Position numbers and translations under genes: made by a program. Shown in pieces: positions 7,450-15,444 of a stretch of 64,000 bases of DNA. Location: NCBI RefSeq assembly GCF_024172085.1, contig NZ_JAMZDZ010000001.1, positions 248,001-312,000 on the forward strand. The letters are read 5' to 3'. Within the stretch, counting starts at the first letter, position 1. Every line of letters starts with the position of its first letter. Below the pieces are notes generated by a model. It did not search any database. It saw only the letters and a list, made by a program, of their open reading frames with translations, and was not told where the DNA came from. The stretch is from Hamadaea flava. Its GTDB lineage: Bacteria; Actinomycetota; Actinomycetes; Mycobacteriales; Micromonosporaceae.

Positions 7450-8328
7450 ATGCTGCCCAACGGGGAACACCGGATCACCGTCAACGACGTCGAGCACTGG
7501 ATCCGGGTCGAGGGGAGTGAGGCTCCCGGCGAGCCCGTCGTCTTCATCCACGGCGGGCCAGGTGCGAACGCCTTCCTGCTGGAGCGGACAGTCGGCCCGC
7601 ACCTGGGGGCGTCGCATCCGGTCGTCTACTACGACCAGCGCGGTTGCGGCCGCTCCGGTCCTGCGCCGGGCTACTCGATGGAAGCCTTGGTCGCCGATCT
7701 GGACGGGCTGATCGGCGCGCTCGACCTGGATGCGGTCACCGTCGCCGGCTTCTCGTTCGGCGGCCAGGTCGCCGCCGAGTACGCCGTGCGCCATCCGGCC
7801 TCGGTCCGCCGGCTGATCCTGGTCGCCCCGCCGATCCTGGGCCCGCTGCGGTGGGACAACCGCCTCGCCGGGCTGGACGCGGTCGCGGATCCGTCGTTCC
7901 GCCGGGTCCTGCGGGAGTCGGCGCCGTCGCTGGAATTCGCCGTGGGGCGGCCGTCTTTCGGCTCGCTGCGCCACCTGTGGGCGGCGATGGACGCCGAGAC
8001 CGGTGCGCGGTTCTCCCTCAACGATCCGGAGGTTCGGCGTCCGCCGGGCCTGCCGGAGGGGGAGGGGCTCGCGTACAACGCGGAGTTCGCCGACGCCGTG
8101 CTGGCGGAGCAGCGGCCGGGTTCCCTGCTCGACGACCTGGCGGAGCTGGACGTGCCTACGCTGGTCATCGTCGGGCTCTACGACCGCACCGTCGGCGTGG
8201 ACGCCTGCCGGGACATCGTGGACCGCATGGCGAACGCCCGGCTGGTGCTCCTGTCGCGCAGCGGGCACGCGCCGATCGAGGAACCCGAGGCGTACGCCGA
8301 CGCGATGACCGCATTTCTAGTGTCCTAG
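7450..8328 (+). CDS. Alpha/beta hydrolase, prolyl-iminopeptidase-like
   Basis: The protein has an HGGPG oxyanion motif near residue 35, a YYDQRGCGRS strand and the nucleophile elbow GFSFGG, with aspartate in GLYDRT and histidine in SGHAP completing a catalytic triad. This is the S33/proline iminopeptidase-like branch, which in secondary metabolism also contains esterases and lactonases. The ATG is 31 bp behind the SMP-30 gene in the same direction. The stop codon lies inside the second GTCCTAGGAC palindrome. Peptide versus ester substrates cannot be decided from sequence. Confidence 0.88.
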   Translation: MLPNGEHRITVNDVEHWIRVEGSEAPGEPVVFIHGGPGANAFLLERTVGPHLGASHPVVYYDQRGCGRSGPAPGYSMEALVADLDGLIGALDLDAVTVAGFSFGGQVAAEYAVRHPASVRRLILVAPPILGPLRWDNRLAGLDAVADPSFRRVLRESAPSLEFAVGRPSFGSLRHLWAAMDAETGARFSLNDPEVRRPPGLPEGEGLAYNAEFADAVLAEQRPGSLLDDLAELDVPTLVIVGLYDRTVGVDACRDIVDRMANARLVLLSRSGHAPIEEPEAYADAMTAFLVS

Positions 8329-8331
8329 GAC
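8322..8331. repeat. GTCCTAGGAC palindrome, second copy
   Basis: The palindrome repeats the one at 7421-7430 and contains the TAG stop codon of the alpha/beta hydrolase. The right flank (GACCTAC) resembles that of the first copy, so the two copies bracket the hydrolase gene. The role is unknown. Confidence 0.45.
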
Positions 8332-8407
8332 GACCTACGCGGTGTGAGCGTTGGGGGACTTATCCAACAGGAGCGCCTTCGGCGCACCGACTCAAAGGGG
8401 CCCGCCC

Positions 8408-9178
8408 TTGTCGATCTTGAATTCGACGCATCGGTTCGTCGTCACCGAGAACGTGCTGGTCAAGCAGTACGCCTCGTGGGATCGGGGCGAACACGTACGC
8501 GAGTGGACGGTGCTGTCGGCGTTGCCCGCGTCGGTGCCGGATCTGGTGCCGCAGGTCATCGAGTCCGGTCTGGACACCGATCCGCCATGGCTGGCGATGA
8601 CCGTCCTACCGGGAGAGCCGTTGTCGGGACGTCTCGACGGGCCACGCCTGGACGCGCTCGAGGTGGCGTTGCGCCGGTTGTGGTCGGCGCCGGTGGGATC
8701 ATTGCCGCCGCGGCGGTTCGATCCGGCGTACTGCTGTGCTGAGGTGCGCCGGCGGTTGGCGGAGTCGGCCCGGCCGCCGGGGGTCGCCGGGGACGCGTTC
8801 GACGCCGCGCTCGGCCTGCCGCCGCTGCCGTCGTCGGCCGCTGGGCAGGTCGTCGGGCACGGTGATCCGAATCTGGCGAACTACCTGTGGGACGGCGTAC
8901 GCGTCCGGGTGGTCGACTTCGAGGACGCGGGCTCGTCGGATGTGGCGTACGAGCTGGGGACCTTGGTGGAGCATCTGTCGGCCCGGGAGCTGGACGCGGA
9001 CGTGTTCTGCGCGCGGTTCGCGGATCTGGGGGTGGATGCGGGCCGGTTGCGGTTGGCGCGGTTGTGGTGGGCGGCGTTCTGGCTGCATCTGTTGTTGCCG
9101 GGTGGGCCGGCGGTGCGCCGGAATCCGCCGGGGACGCTGGAGGTTCAGGCGGTCCGGCTGCTCGCGCTCATCGGTTGA
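8408..9178 (+). CDS. Aminoglycoside phosphotransferase-family kinase
   Basis: The catalytic loop HGDPNLANYLWD and the metal-binding VVDFEDAG identify an APH/choline-kinase fold that phosphorylates a small hydroxylated molecule with ATP. No ATG is present near the start. The TTG at 8408 is chosen because AAAGGGG lies 7 bp before it and the first residues then match the domain; a TTG at 8351 would add 19 unlikely residues. The gene follows the P450 operon at about 80 bp, so it may be the last member or separate. It need not confer resistance, since many such proteins act in metabolism. Confidence 0.8.
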   Translation: MSILNSTHRFVVTENVLVKQYASWDRGEHVREWTVLSALPASVPDLVPQVIESGLDTDPPWLAMTVLPGEPLSGRLDGPRLDALEVALRRLWSAPVGSLPPRRFDPAYCCAEVRRRLAESARPPGVAGDAFDAALGLPPLPSSAAGQVVGHGDPNLANYLWDGVRVRVVDFEDAGSSDVAYELGTLVEHLSARELDADVFCARFADLGVDAGRLRLARLWWAAFWLHLLLPGGPAVRRNPPGTLEVQAVRLLALIG

Positions 9179-10050
9179 GCGGTCTGACGCGTGTGGTACG
9201 CCCGCGCCGCGAGCACGATCTGCTCGGGTGTGTGGTCGAGTCCGTCGAGGTCGATGGCGACTCGTCGGCCGTCGCGCTGTTCGTATTCGATTTGGAGGTC
9301 GGCGGTGGGTGCGTTGGGCCGGGGGCCTTTGAGGTAGAGGCCGGTGATGTCGGTCCAGGGTGTCGGTTTGCCGTAGAGCGTGTGGATTCCGGCTTCGGAG
9401 AGGCGCAGGAAGGGGCGGCGGCGTAGGGGGAGCATCACAGCCCAGACGAGGGCTGCTGCGGCGGGGAGCAGTGGCTCGGTGAGGATGCTGCGGGGCAGGT
9501 CGCCGGCGTTGGGTGGGGTGGGCAGCTCGAGCCAGGCAATCATGGCGGGGACGATCACCGCTGTGGCCAGGGCGAAGAGTGTGACGCCGGTGAGTGTGAC
9601 GAGCCAGGTGCGCCGGACCGTCAGCGGAGCCGTCGGTGGCGTCGGGGTGTGCTGGAGGATGGCTCGCAGGTTGGTGACTTCGGCGTGGGCGGGTACGCCG
9701 ATGAGCAGTCGGTCGAGTGGCAGCTGCAGGTGGAGCTGTCGGGTGGCGGCTGTGATCAGGCCGAAGCCGAGCAGTGTGGTCATCACGGGTAGCCAGGCGC
9801 GGCCGGTGACCTCGAAGCCGCCGTAGTAGTACATGGCGAGCCAGCTACTGGTGAAGAGTGTGATGCCGATGCGGCCGACGATCCGCTCGGTCTGGTGTCG
9901 GTACGCACGGTCGTAGCGCGCGGCGGTGATGATGGCGGCGACGATGGCCGGGTCGGAGTGGGCCTTGCCGTGTTCGGCGAGCCGGAGCGCCTCGGCCCGC
10001 GTGGCGGCGGGAAGTGTCGCCCAGGTGCCCGGGTCCGCGGCTGGTGGCAT
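9145..10050 (-). CDS. Hypothetical membrane protein
   Basis: This 301-residue protein has no recognised domain. It shows about four hydrophobic segments, two near residues 62-105 and two near 148-210, followed by a cytoplasmic-looking C-terminal domain of about 85 residues containing FLRLSEAGIHTLYGKPTPW, which resembles a PH-like membrane-associated domain. It overlaps the phosphotransferase gene tail to tail by 34 bp. The plus strand here is clearly G-rich, unlike the flanks. It is followed at 10068 by a DUF3052 gene encoded upstream in the same direction, 17 bp away, so the two may be co-transcribed. Confidence 0.75.
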   Translation of the reverse strand: MPPAADPGTWATLPAATRAEALRLAEHGKAHSDPAIVAAIITAARYDRAYRHQTERIVGRIGITLFTSSWLAMYYYGGFEVTGRAWLPVMTTLLGFGLITAATRQLHLQLPLDRLLIGVPAHAEVTNLRAILQHTPTPPTAPLTVRRTWLVTLTGVTLFALATAVIVPAMIAWLELPTPPNAGDLPRSILTEPLLPAAAALVWAVMLPLRRRPFLRLSEAGIHTLYGKPTPWTDITGLYLKGPRPNAPTADLQIEYEQRDGRRVAIDLDGLDHTPEQIVLAARAYHTRQTAQPMSASSRTA

Positions 10051-10067
10051 GGGCAGACGGTAGCGGG

Positions 10068-10472
10068 TCAGCGCAATTCTCGGCGGATGACGAGTTTGAG
10101 TCCGGACCAGGTGTCGTCGATGGCGGCGACTTTGACGTCTACGAGGCCGGTCGGTAGGGCGATGTCGCGTACGGCGTCTTCGGTGAGGTCGGTGGGCGCG
10201 GCGAGGCCCTTTTTGACGGCGGTTTGTTTGGGCCAGCAGACCCAGAAGGCGGCGTCGGGGGTCATCGCTGTGCGTACTCGTGGAAGTGCTTGGAGCAGTG
10301 TGGCGCGGCTGGTGGTGAACAGGAGGATGACGTCGTGGGGGCCGCGCAGGGTGGTGTGGGCGGTGACGCCGAGGTGGAGGGTGAGGCCGTCGGGTTGGTG
10401 GAGGACGGCGAGGCGGGTGGTGGGGGTGATGCCGAGTTTGCGGGGCAGGGGAGTGCCGGAGTAGCCGCTCAT
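10068..10472 (-). CDS. DUF3052-family protein
   Basis: The protein starts with MSGYSGTPLPRKLGI and contains DVILLFTTSRA, FWVCWPK, DLTEDAVRDIALPTGLVD and DDTWSGLKLVIR, which together are the signature of the actinobacterial DUF3052 family. The function is unknown; the fold resembles a nucleotide-binding alpha/beta protein. An upstream in-frame start at 10541 would add 23 arginine-rich residues not seen in the family, so the ATG at 10472 is preferred. It is probably co-transcribed with the membrane protein that follows it. Confidence 0.82.
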   Translation of the reverse strand: MSGYSGTPLPRKLGITPTTRLAVLHQPDGLTLHLGVTAHTTLRGPHDVILLFTTSRATLLQALPRVRTAMTPDAAFWVCWPKQTAVKKGLAAPTDLTEDAVRDIALPTGLVDVKVAAIDDTWSGLKLVIRRELR

Positions 10473-10537
10473 CGTTGGGACACCGTGCTTTCGCTCGCCG
10501 GCGCCGCGCGAGTCGTGCCTCGCGCGGCGCCTCCGGC

Positions 10538-11506
10538 TCACACCGTCAAGATCAATTTCCCGGTGGTACGCCGTCCCTCGAGATCTTCATGGGCACGTCG
10601 GGCCTCCGCGAGCGGGTATCGCTGCGATACCTGGATCCGCAGTTGCCCGCCGGCGATCCAGCCGAACAGGTCGTGCGCCCGGCCCAGCAGCTCGTCTCGG
10701 TCGGCGACGTAGTGGGACAGCGTCGGCCGGGTGACGAACAGGGAGCCGAGGCCGGACAGCCGTTGCAGGTCGAACGGCGGCACCGGGCCGCTGGCTGCCC
10801 CGAACAGGGCGATCAACGCCCGGGGGCGTATGCATTGCAGGTCGCCCTCGAACGTGGACGCCCCGACCCCGTCGTAGACGACGTCCACCCCACGGCCGCC
10901 GGTCAGCTCCTTGACCTGCTCGGGGAACGGCGTGCGGTCGTAGCGGATCACCTCGTCCGCGCCGGCTTCCCGGGCGAGCTTCTCCTTCTCCTCGGTGGAC
11001 ACGGTGCCGATGACCCGCCCGCCCTGCAGTTTGATCAACTGGGTCAGCAGCAGGCCCATGCCACCGGCGGCGGCGTGCACCAGCACCTGGTCGCCTTCGC
11101 GGACCGCGTACGTGGACCGGGTCAGGTAGTGCGCGGTCAGGCCCTGCAGCATCGCGGCGGCGGCCAGTTCGAAGTCCACCCCGGACGGTACGTGGACCAG
11201 CGCCCGCTCGGGCACCACGGCCAGTTCGGCGTAGCTGCCGGGCACCGAACACCAGGCGACCCGGTCGCCGACGGCCACGTGGGTCACCCCGTCGCCGACC
11301 TCGACCACGACGCCGGCCCCTTCCGACCCGGGCACCAGCGGCAACGGCAGCGGATAGCGGCCTTCCCGGTGGTAGACGTCGATGAAGTTCACCCCGGACG
11401 CGGCCACCTTCACCAGCGCCTGCCCGGGGCCGGGCCGCGGGTCGGGCCGTTCGGCGTAGGTCAGGACCTCGGGACCGCCGGTGGCGTCGACGACAATCGC
11501 ATGCAT
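10538..11506 (-). CDS. Quinone oxidoreductase (MDR, zeta-crystallin type)
   Basis: The 322-residue protein matches NADPH:quinone reductase of the QorA type. It has the N-terminal VNFIDVYHREGRYP motif, the Rossmann loop VHAAAGGMGLLLTQLIK and the C-terminal GKLILTV that is close to the family ending. It should catalyse one-electron or enone reduction of quinones using NADPH. No zinc ligands are seen. It precedes the DUF3052 gene in the same direction by 65 bp and follows the NUDIX-like gene by 33 bp. Confidence in the class is high, but the physiological substrate is not clear. Confidence 0.92.
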   Translation of the reverse strand: MHAIVVDATGGPEVLTYAERPDPRPGPGQALVKVAASGVNFIDVYHREGRYPLPLPLVPGSEGAGVVVEVGDGVTHVAVGDRVAWCSVPGSYAELAVVPERALVHVPSGVDFELAAAAMLQGLTAHYLTRSTYAVREGDQVLVHAAAGGMGLLLTQLIKLQGGRVIGTVSTEEKEKLAREAGADEVIRYDRTPFPEQVKELTGGRGVDVVYDGVGASTFEGDLQCIRPRALIALFGAASGPVPPFDLQRLSGLGSLFVTRPTLSHYVADRDELLGRAHDLFGWIAGGQLRIQVSQRYPLAEARRAHEDLEGRRTTGKLILTV

Positions 11507-11539
11507 GCCCTCACCCTAGTGCGGGCGGCGGTCGCCGGG

Positions 11540-12031
11540 TCAGGCCAGGCCCGGCAGATACGGCGGCAGCGCGGCCCCCGGTGCGAGTCGCTGATACTGC
11601 GGCGAGTCGACGAACCGGGCCAGCACATATCCCGACGCCAAGGTGAACGCCCGCCCGGACAGGATCTCGTCACCGGGCAGGAACACCTTGTGCACCCGGG
11701 TCGGCTCGGGCAGCTCACCGGCGGGGGAGATCTCGACGACCTGCGCCACATCCTCGGGCGTGGCCAGCGTGCGCCCGCAGAACGCGACGGTCAGCACCGG
11801 ATAGCCGGGGGCGAACCCGGACCAGAACAGCTCCAGCTCACCGTCGACCGGCACGTGCGCGACCTGCCCGGCGACCCGTACGCCCGCCGAGGCCGGGCTC
11901 TCCCCGGCCTCGACGCGAGCGTGCGGCAGACTCCACCGGTTGGGCCGGTCGGATGCCTGGTCGTCGTGCAGGTGCACGAGGATGCGGCCGTGGAAGTCGA
12001 CCAGCGCCACCAGCGCGATGCGGGCTGTCAT
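11540..12031 (-). CDS. NUDIX-fold protein with degenerate Nudix box
   Basis: The 163-residue protein follows the NUDIX fold by pattern (RIALVALVDFHGRILVHLHDD, then RWSLPHARVEAGESP). In the catalytic box the first glycine is alanine, and the REUxEE core reads RVAGQVA, so the metal-binding glutamates are missing. Hydrolysis is therefore unlikely, and a binding or regulatory role is more plausible. It lies 33 bp before the quinone oxidoreductase in the same direction and may share its transcript. Confidence 0.7.
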   Translation of the reverse strand: MTARIALVALVDFHGRILVHLHDDQASDRPNRWSLPHARVEAGESPASAGVRVAGQVAHVPVDGELELFWSGFAPGYPVLTVAFCGRTLATPEDVAQVVEISPAGELPEPTRVHKVFLPGDEILSGRAFTLASGYVLARFVDSPQYQRLAPGAALPPYLPGLA

Positions 12032-12078
12032 AGGTCCAGTCTGCCTCCCCGGATCAAGCCGCGCCGCCCCTGCCGTGT

Positions 12079-12182
12079 GGTCAGCCCATCCGGTCTCATC
12101 GGCTCGGCGTCTTGTCGGGGTCGGGGCTGACCTTGCTCAGCGGGCCGGTCAGCCCATCCAGTTCATTTTGTCGGGGTCGGGG
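12079..12182. repeat. Imperfect duplication of the aldo/keto reductase 3' end
   Basis: The words GGTCAGCCCATCC (12079-12091 and 12147-12159) and TTGTCGGGGTCGGGG (12112-12126 and 12168-12182) occur twice in the same order. The right-hand copies encode the last residues of the reductase, while the left-hand copies lie just beyond its stop. The offsets differ by 12 bp, so an insertion or deletion followed the duplication. Confidence 0.7.
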
Positions 12183-12976
12183 CCGATCCGGCCGTTCGCG
12201 TCGAGGCCGTCGATCGCGGCCAGGTCGGCCGCGGACAGCTCGAAGCCGAACACGTCGAGGTTCTCGGCGATCCGCGCGGGCGTCACCGACTTCGGGATGA
12301 CGATGTTGCCCAGTTGCAGGTGCCAGCGCAGCACCACCTGCGCCGGCGTACGCCCGTGCGCGTCGGCGATCTTGGCCAGCGCCGGGTCGTCGAGCAGCCC
12401 CTTGCCCTGCCCGAGAGGGCTCCACGCCTCGGTCTCGATGCCGTGCTCGGCGTGGTACGCCCGCAGCGCCGCCTGGTTGAACCGTGGATGCAGCTCGACC
12501 TGGTTCACGGCCGGGACGACACCGCTGTCGTCGATGATCCGCGTGAGATTCGTCTGGGTGAAATTGGAGACCCCGATCGCGCGTACGCGCTTGGCCTCGT
12601 ACAACTCGACCAGGGCGCGCCACGCCTCGGCGTACTTGTCCTGGCGGGGCACCGGCCAGTGGATCAGGTAGAGGTCCAGATAGTCCAGGCCGAGCTTGCG
12701 CAGGCTGGTGTCGAACGCTCGCAGCACCTTGTCGTGGTCGTGCTCGTCGTTCCACAGTTTCGTGGTGATGAACAGTTCGTCGCGCGGGATCCCGGACTCG
12801 GCGATCGCCCGGCCCACGCCTTCCTCGTTGAAGTACAGCTTGGCGGTGTCGACGCTGCGGTAGCCGGCCCGCAGCGCGGTGGCGACCGCGTCGTGCGCCT
12901 GGTCGTCCGGGACCTGCCAGACGCCGAAACCGAGCTGCGGCATGACGACGCCGTTGTTCAACGTGACTGTCTGCAT
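12149..12976 (-). CDS. Aldo/keto reductase
   Basis: This 275-residue protein is a typical aldo/keto reductase of the 2,5-diketo-D-gluconate reductase type. The catalytic tetrad can be assigned as D43, Y48 (DTAKLYFNEEGVG), K73 (TTKLWN) and H106 (LIHWP). The NADPH-binding region near the C-terminus reads IVIPKSVTPARIAENLDVF. The ATG at 12976 is used because the protein then starts MQTVTLNNGV as in the family; a further upstream start is possible but adds 14 residues. The gene is divergent from a GNAT gene 53 bp away. The last residues are partly duplicated after the stop. Confidence 0.94.
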   Translation of the reverse strand: MQTVTLNNGVVMPQLGFGVWQVPDDQAHDAVATALRAGYRSVDTAKLYFNEEGVGRAIAESGIPRDELFITTKLWNDEHDHDKVLRAFDTSLRKLGLDYLDLYLIHWPVPRQDKYAEAWRALVELYEAKRVRAIGVSNFTQTNLTRIIDDSGVVPAVNQVELHPRFNQAALRAYHAEHGIETEAWSPLGQGKGLLDDPALAKIADAHGRTPAQVVLRWHLQLGNIVIPKSVTPARIAENLDVFGFELSAADLAAIDGLDANGRIGPDPDKMNWMG

Positions 12977-13029
12977 GCCCCCGATGATTCCACTTGCCAA
13001 GCATCGGCAACCGGACAACGCTGCGCAGT

Positions 13030-13971
13030 GTGACGCTCATCCGCGCGTACGCCGCCGGTGCCGACGCCGAAGCCGTGGCCGGGCTCGTCGGCGAGATCTG
13101 GCGACGTCCGGTGCCCACGCAGGACATCCTCGAACAGCACCGGACCGCCCCGGCCGGGCGGATCGCCGTGTACCTGGTCGCCGAGTCCGGCGGCGTCGTC
13201 GCGTACGGCAACGCGATCCGCGAACCGGCCAACCCGGACGGCCTGTTCCAGGTCGACGTCGTGGTGACCGCCGCCCGCCGCCGCCACGGCATCGGTTCCC
13301 AGTTGCTGGCCCGGGTGGAGCAGTTCGCCGTCGAGCACGGTGCGACCCGGCTCGGCGGGGTCGTCCCGAGCGTCGCCGAGGACGCCGGGACGGCCTTCGC
13401 GATCCGTCACGGATACGCGATAGTGCGTCGTGCGTACCACTCCTATCTGAGCGTGGCCGACGTGGACGCGCGGCTGCTCGACCAGCCGGACCCGCCGGGT
13501 GTCCTGGTGACCACCCTGGCCGCGCTGGGCGACGACGAGCCGGCCCGGCGCATGCTGTGGGACGTGCACGAGCGGACCGTGCCGGACATGCCGGGATCGC
13601 GCACCGCGGTCCGGCGGCCGTACGCGGAGTTCGAGCAGGCGGTGCTGAGCCGGCGGTCGTTCCGCGCGGACGGCGCGTTCCTGGCGTTCGCCGATGGCGA
13701 GGCGGTGGGGCTGGCGATCGTGTCGTCCCAGCCGGAGGTCGGCACGATGAACCACGACTTCACCGGCGTGCTGCCGCGGTGGCGCGGCCGGGGCGTCGCG
13801 TCAGCCTTGAAGCGCGCCGCCATCCGATACGCCCGCGACCTCGGCGTGGCGACCCTGCGCGCGGGCAACGACGCGGAGAACGCGCCGATGTTGGCGATCA
13901 ACGCCCGATACGGCTACCAGCGCCGCGGCGGCCACGTGCGCATCGAGAAGGTTCTGACGGCGCGATCATGA
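13030..13971 (+). CDS. Tandem-domain GNAT acetyltransferase
   Basis: The protein consists of two GNAT domains. The first carries the acetyl-CoA loop RRRHGIGSQLL near residues 80-90 and the second WRGRGVASALKRAAIRYA near residues 250-270, followed by NAPMLAINARYGYQRRG, a common GNAT ending. The arrangement resembles mycothiol synthase and related tandem GNATs, but length and residues do not prove that role. The GTG at 13030 gives MTLIRAYAAG, a sensible beginning; an upstream TTG at 12994 is less likely. Confidence 0.85.
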   Translation: MTLIRAYAAGADAEAVAGLVGEIWRRPVPTQDILEQHRTAPAGRIAVYLVAESGGVVAYGNAIREPANPDGLFQVDVVVTAARRRHGIGSQLLARVEQFAVEHGATRLGGVVPSVAEDAGTAFAIRHGYAIVRRAYHSYLSVADVDARLLDQPDPPGVLVTTLAALGDDEPARRMLWDVHERTVPDMPGSRTAVRRPYAEFEQAVLSRRSFRADGAFLAFADGEAVGLAIVSSQPEVGTMNHDFTGVLPRWRGRGVASALKRAAIRYARDLGVATLRAGNDAENAPMLAINARYGYQRRGGHVRIEKVLTARS

Positions 13972-14063
13972 ACTGGTGGTCGTGATCGACCGGTGTGTCG
14001 TGTCCCTAGGTACCTGATCGTTCCCCGATGGGACTGATCAGCCTCCGGTGATTCACGGCCGGG

Positions 14064-14408
14064 TCAGCGGGCCGGGTCGGGCGCGGCCGGCAGGGCGTCG
14101 GCGGGGTCGGGCAGGACCGCGTCGAGCAGGCCGGGGAAGCGTTCGGCGACCTCGCCGGCGCGCAGCCGGACGAACTTGCTGGTGCCTTCGCGGCGGGTGG
14201 TGGTCAGGCCGGCCTCGCGGAGCACCTTCAGGTGGTGGGAGCGGGTGGCCTTGGGCATGTCGGGGAACAGGTGGCCGCACGCGTACTCGTGGCCGCCGGA
14301 CAGGGTCTGCACGATCTGCAGGCGCACCGGGTCGGACAGGGCGAACAGCACGGCGGTGACCGGCACCTCGGTCAGGGCCGGCTCGTCGGGGTGCACGGCG
14401 GAAGTCAC
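14064..14408 (-). CDS. ArsR-family transcriptional regulator
   Basis: This 114-residue protein is a winged helix-turn-helix regulator of the ArsR/SmtB type, with LFALSDPVRLQIVQTL at the front and the recognition helix region ATRSHHLKVLREAGLTTTRREG. No cysteine-based metal site of the ArsR kind is obvious, so the ligand may be a small organic molecule or the protein may respond by other means. It starts with GTG and is divergent from the EamA exporter, with three TTCTCGAA-type half-sites between them. Repression of the exporter is the natural inference. Confidence 0.9.
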   Translation of the reverse strand: MTSAVHPDEPALTEVPVTAVLFALSDPVRLQIVQTLSGGHEYACGHLFPDMPKATRSHHLKVLREAGLTTTRREGTSKFVRLRAGEVAERFPGLLDAVLPDPADALPAAPDPAR

Positions 14409-14433
14409 GTGATCGTCCTCACCACGTCGATGG

Positions 14434-14489
14434 TTCGACTTTTCTCGAACAAGATCCTAGGCTCAGCTTGTTCGGTTCTTCTCGAACAA
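14434..14489. promoter_or_regulatory. Putative ArsR operators with TTCTCGAACAA direct and inverted repeats
   Basis: TTCTCGAACAA occurs exactly twice, at 14442-14452 and 14479-14489. Each copy is one arm of an inverted repeat: TTCGA at 14434-14438 pairs with TCGAA at 14445-14449, and TTGTTCG at 14468-14474 pairs with CGAACAA at 14483-14489. The sites fill the gap between the divergent ArsR and EamA genes. Confidence 0.68.
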
Positions 14490-14514
14490 TACCTGGCTTG
14501 GAAGGGGAACCGCC

Positions 14515-15444
14515 ATGGGCCGCGCCGCCGCCCTCACCTCCGTACTCATCTGGGGCGTCCAGTTCAGCGTGCTCGCCGCCGCGCTGCGGCAGCTGGACGC
14601 GTACCACTTCAGCAGCCTGCGGTTCGCCCTCGGGGCGCTGGTCATCGCCATCGTCCTGGTGTGGCGGGAAGGCCGCGCCGCGCTGCGCTTCGACGGCCGG
14701 CTGCTCGCCGCCACCGGTTACGGCGCGGCCGGGTTCGCCGCGTTCAGCATCCTGCTCATCGTCGCGCTCGGCTACACGTCCCCGCAGAACGTCGCCCTGG
14801 TGGCGGCCACCTCGCCGATCCTCACCCAGCTGCTGCGCTGGGCCCTGGACGGCGTACGCCCCCACCCGGCGATCCTCGCCCTGGCCGTGGCCGCCCTCCT
14901 CGGACTGGCCCTGGTCATCACGAAGGGACACCTCGGCGGGTTCGGCGCGTTCGGCCTCGGCGACCTGATGGCGCTGGGCGCCGCGCTCGGCTGGTCGATC
15001 TTCACCTACGGCGCGGGCAAGTTCCCCGGCTGGAGCCCGCTGCGGTACACCACCCTGACGATGATCGGCGGCGCGGCGGTGACCCTCGCCGTGACCGTGC
15101 TGGCCGACGTCACCGGCCTGGCGCACCTGCCCACCCTGACCGCGGTGTGGGCGGTCACCCCGCACCTGGTGTACGTGGCCGTGATCGGCTCGGTCGTCGC
15201 CGCCCTGGTCTGGACGGTCGCCGTCCGCTCGCTGGGCGCCACGACGGCGGTGCTGTTCATGAACCTGGTCCCGATCATCGCGCTGCTCGTGGCGGTGGCC
15301 ACCGGCGCGCGGCTGGGCGGGGTGGAACTGCTGGGCGCGGCCGTCACCGTCGCCGCGCTGCTCGGCGCGGCCGCCGTCCACCGGCGGGCGACCGCTCCGG
15401 CCCGCGCCGCGACCCAGCAGATCCCGGTACGCTCCGAAGCATGA
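14515..15444 (+). CDS. EamA/DMT-superfamily transporter
   Basis: The 309-residue protein has ten hydrophobic segments in two EamA repeats, which is the drug/metabolite transporter layout of inner-membrane exporters. Typical sequences are the opening AALTSVLIWGVQFSV and the second-repeat SVVAALVWTVAVRSLG. It is divergent from an ArsR regulator and its last codon overlaps the start of a methyltransferase (ATGA). The exported compound is unknown, but the coupling to a methyltransferase suggests modification and efflux of the same small molecule. Confidence 0.88.
   Translation: MGRAAALTSVLIWGVQFSVLAAALRQLDAYHFSSLRFALGALVIAIVLVWREGRAALRFDGRLLAATGYGAAGFAAFSILLIVALGYTSPQNVALVAATSPILTQLLRWALDGVRPHPAILALAVAALLGLALVITKGHLGGFGAFGLGDLMALGAALGWSIFTYGAGKFPGWSPLRYTTLTMIGGAAVTLAVTVLADVTGLAHLPTLTAVWAVTPHLVYVAVIGSVVAALVWTVAVRSLGATTAVLFMNLVPIIALLVAVATGARLGGVELLGAAVTVAALLGAAAVHRRATAPARAATQQIPVRSEA

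Noticed and set aside
4998-9178. Complete antibiotic biosynthetic gene cluster
   Set aside because: Only tailoring-type genes (P450, ferredoxin, hydrolases, kinase) occur; no polyketide, peptide synthetase or other core gene is in the window.
14232-15440. A long open plus-strand frame in front of the methyltransferase
   Set aside because: It runs in the same frame as the real gene but passes through the EamA gene and ArsR promoter; the real start is the overlapping ATG at 15441.
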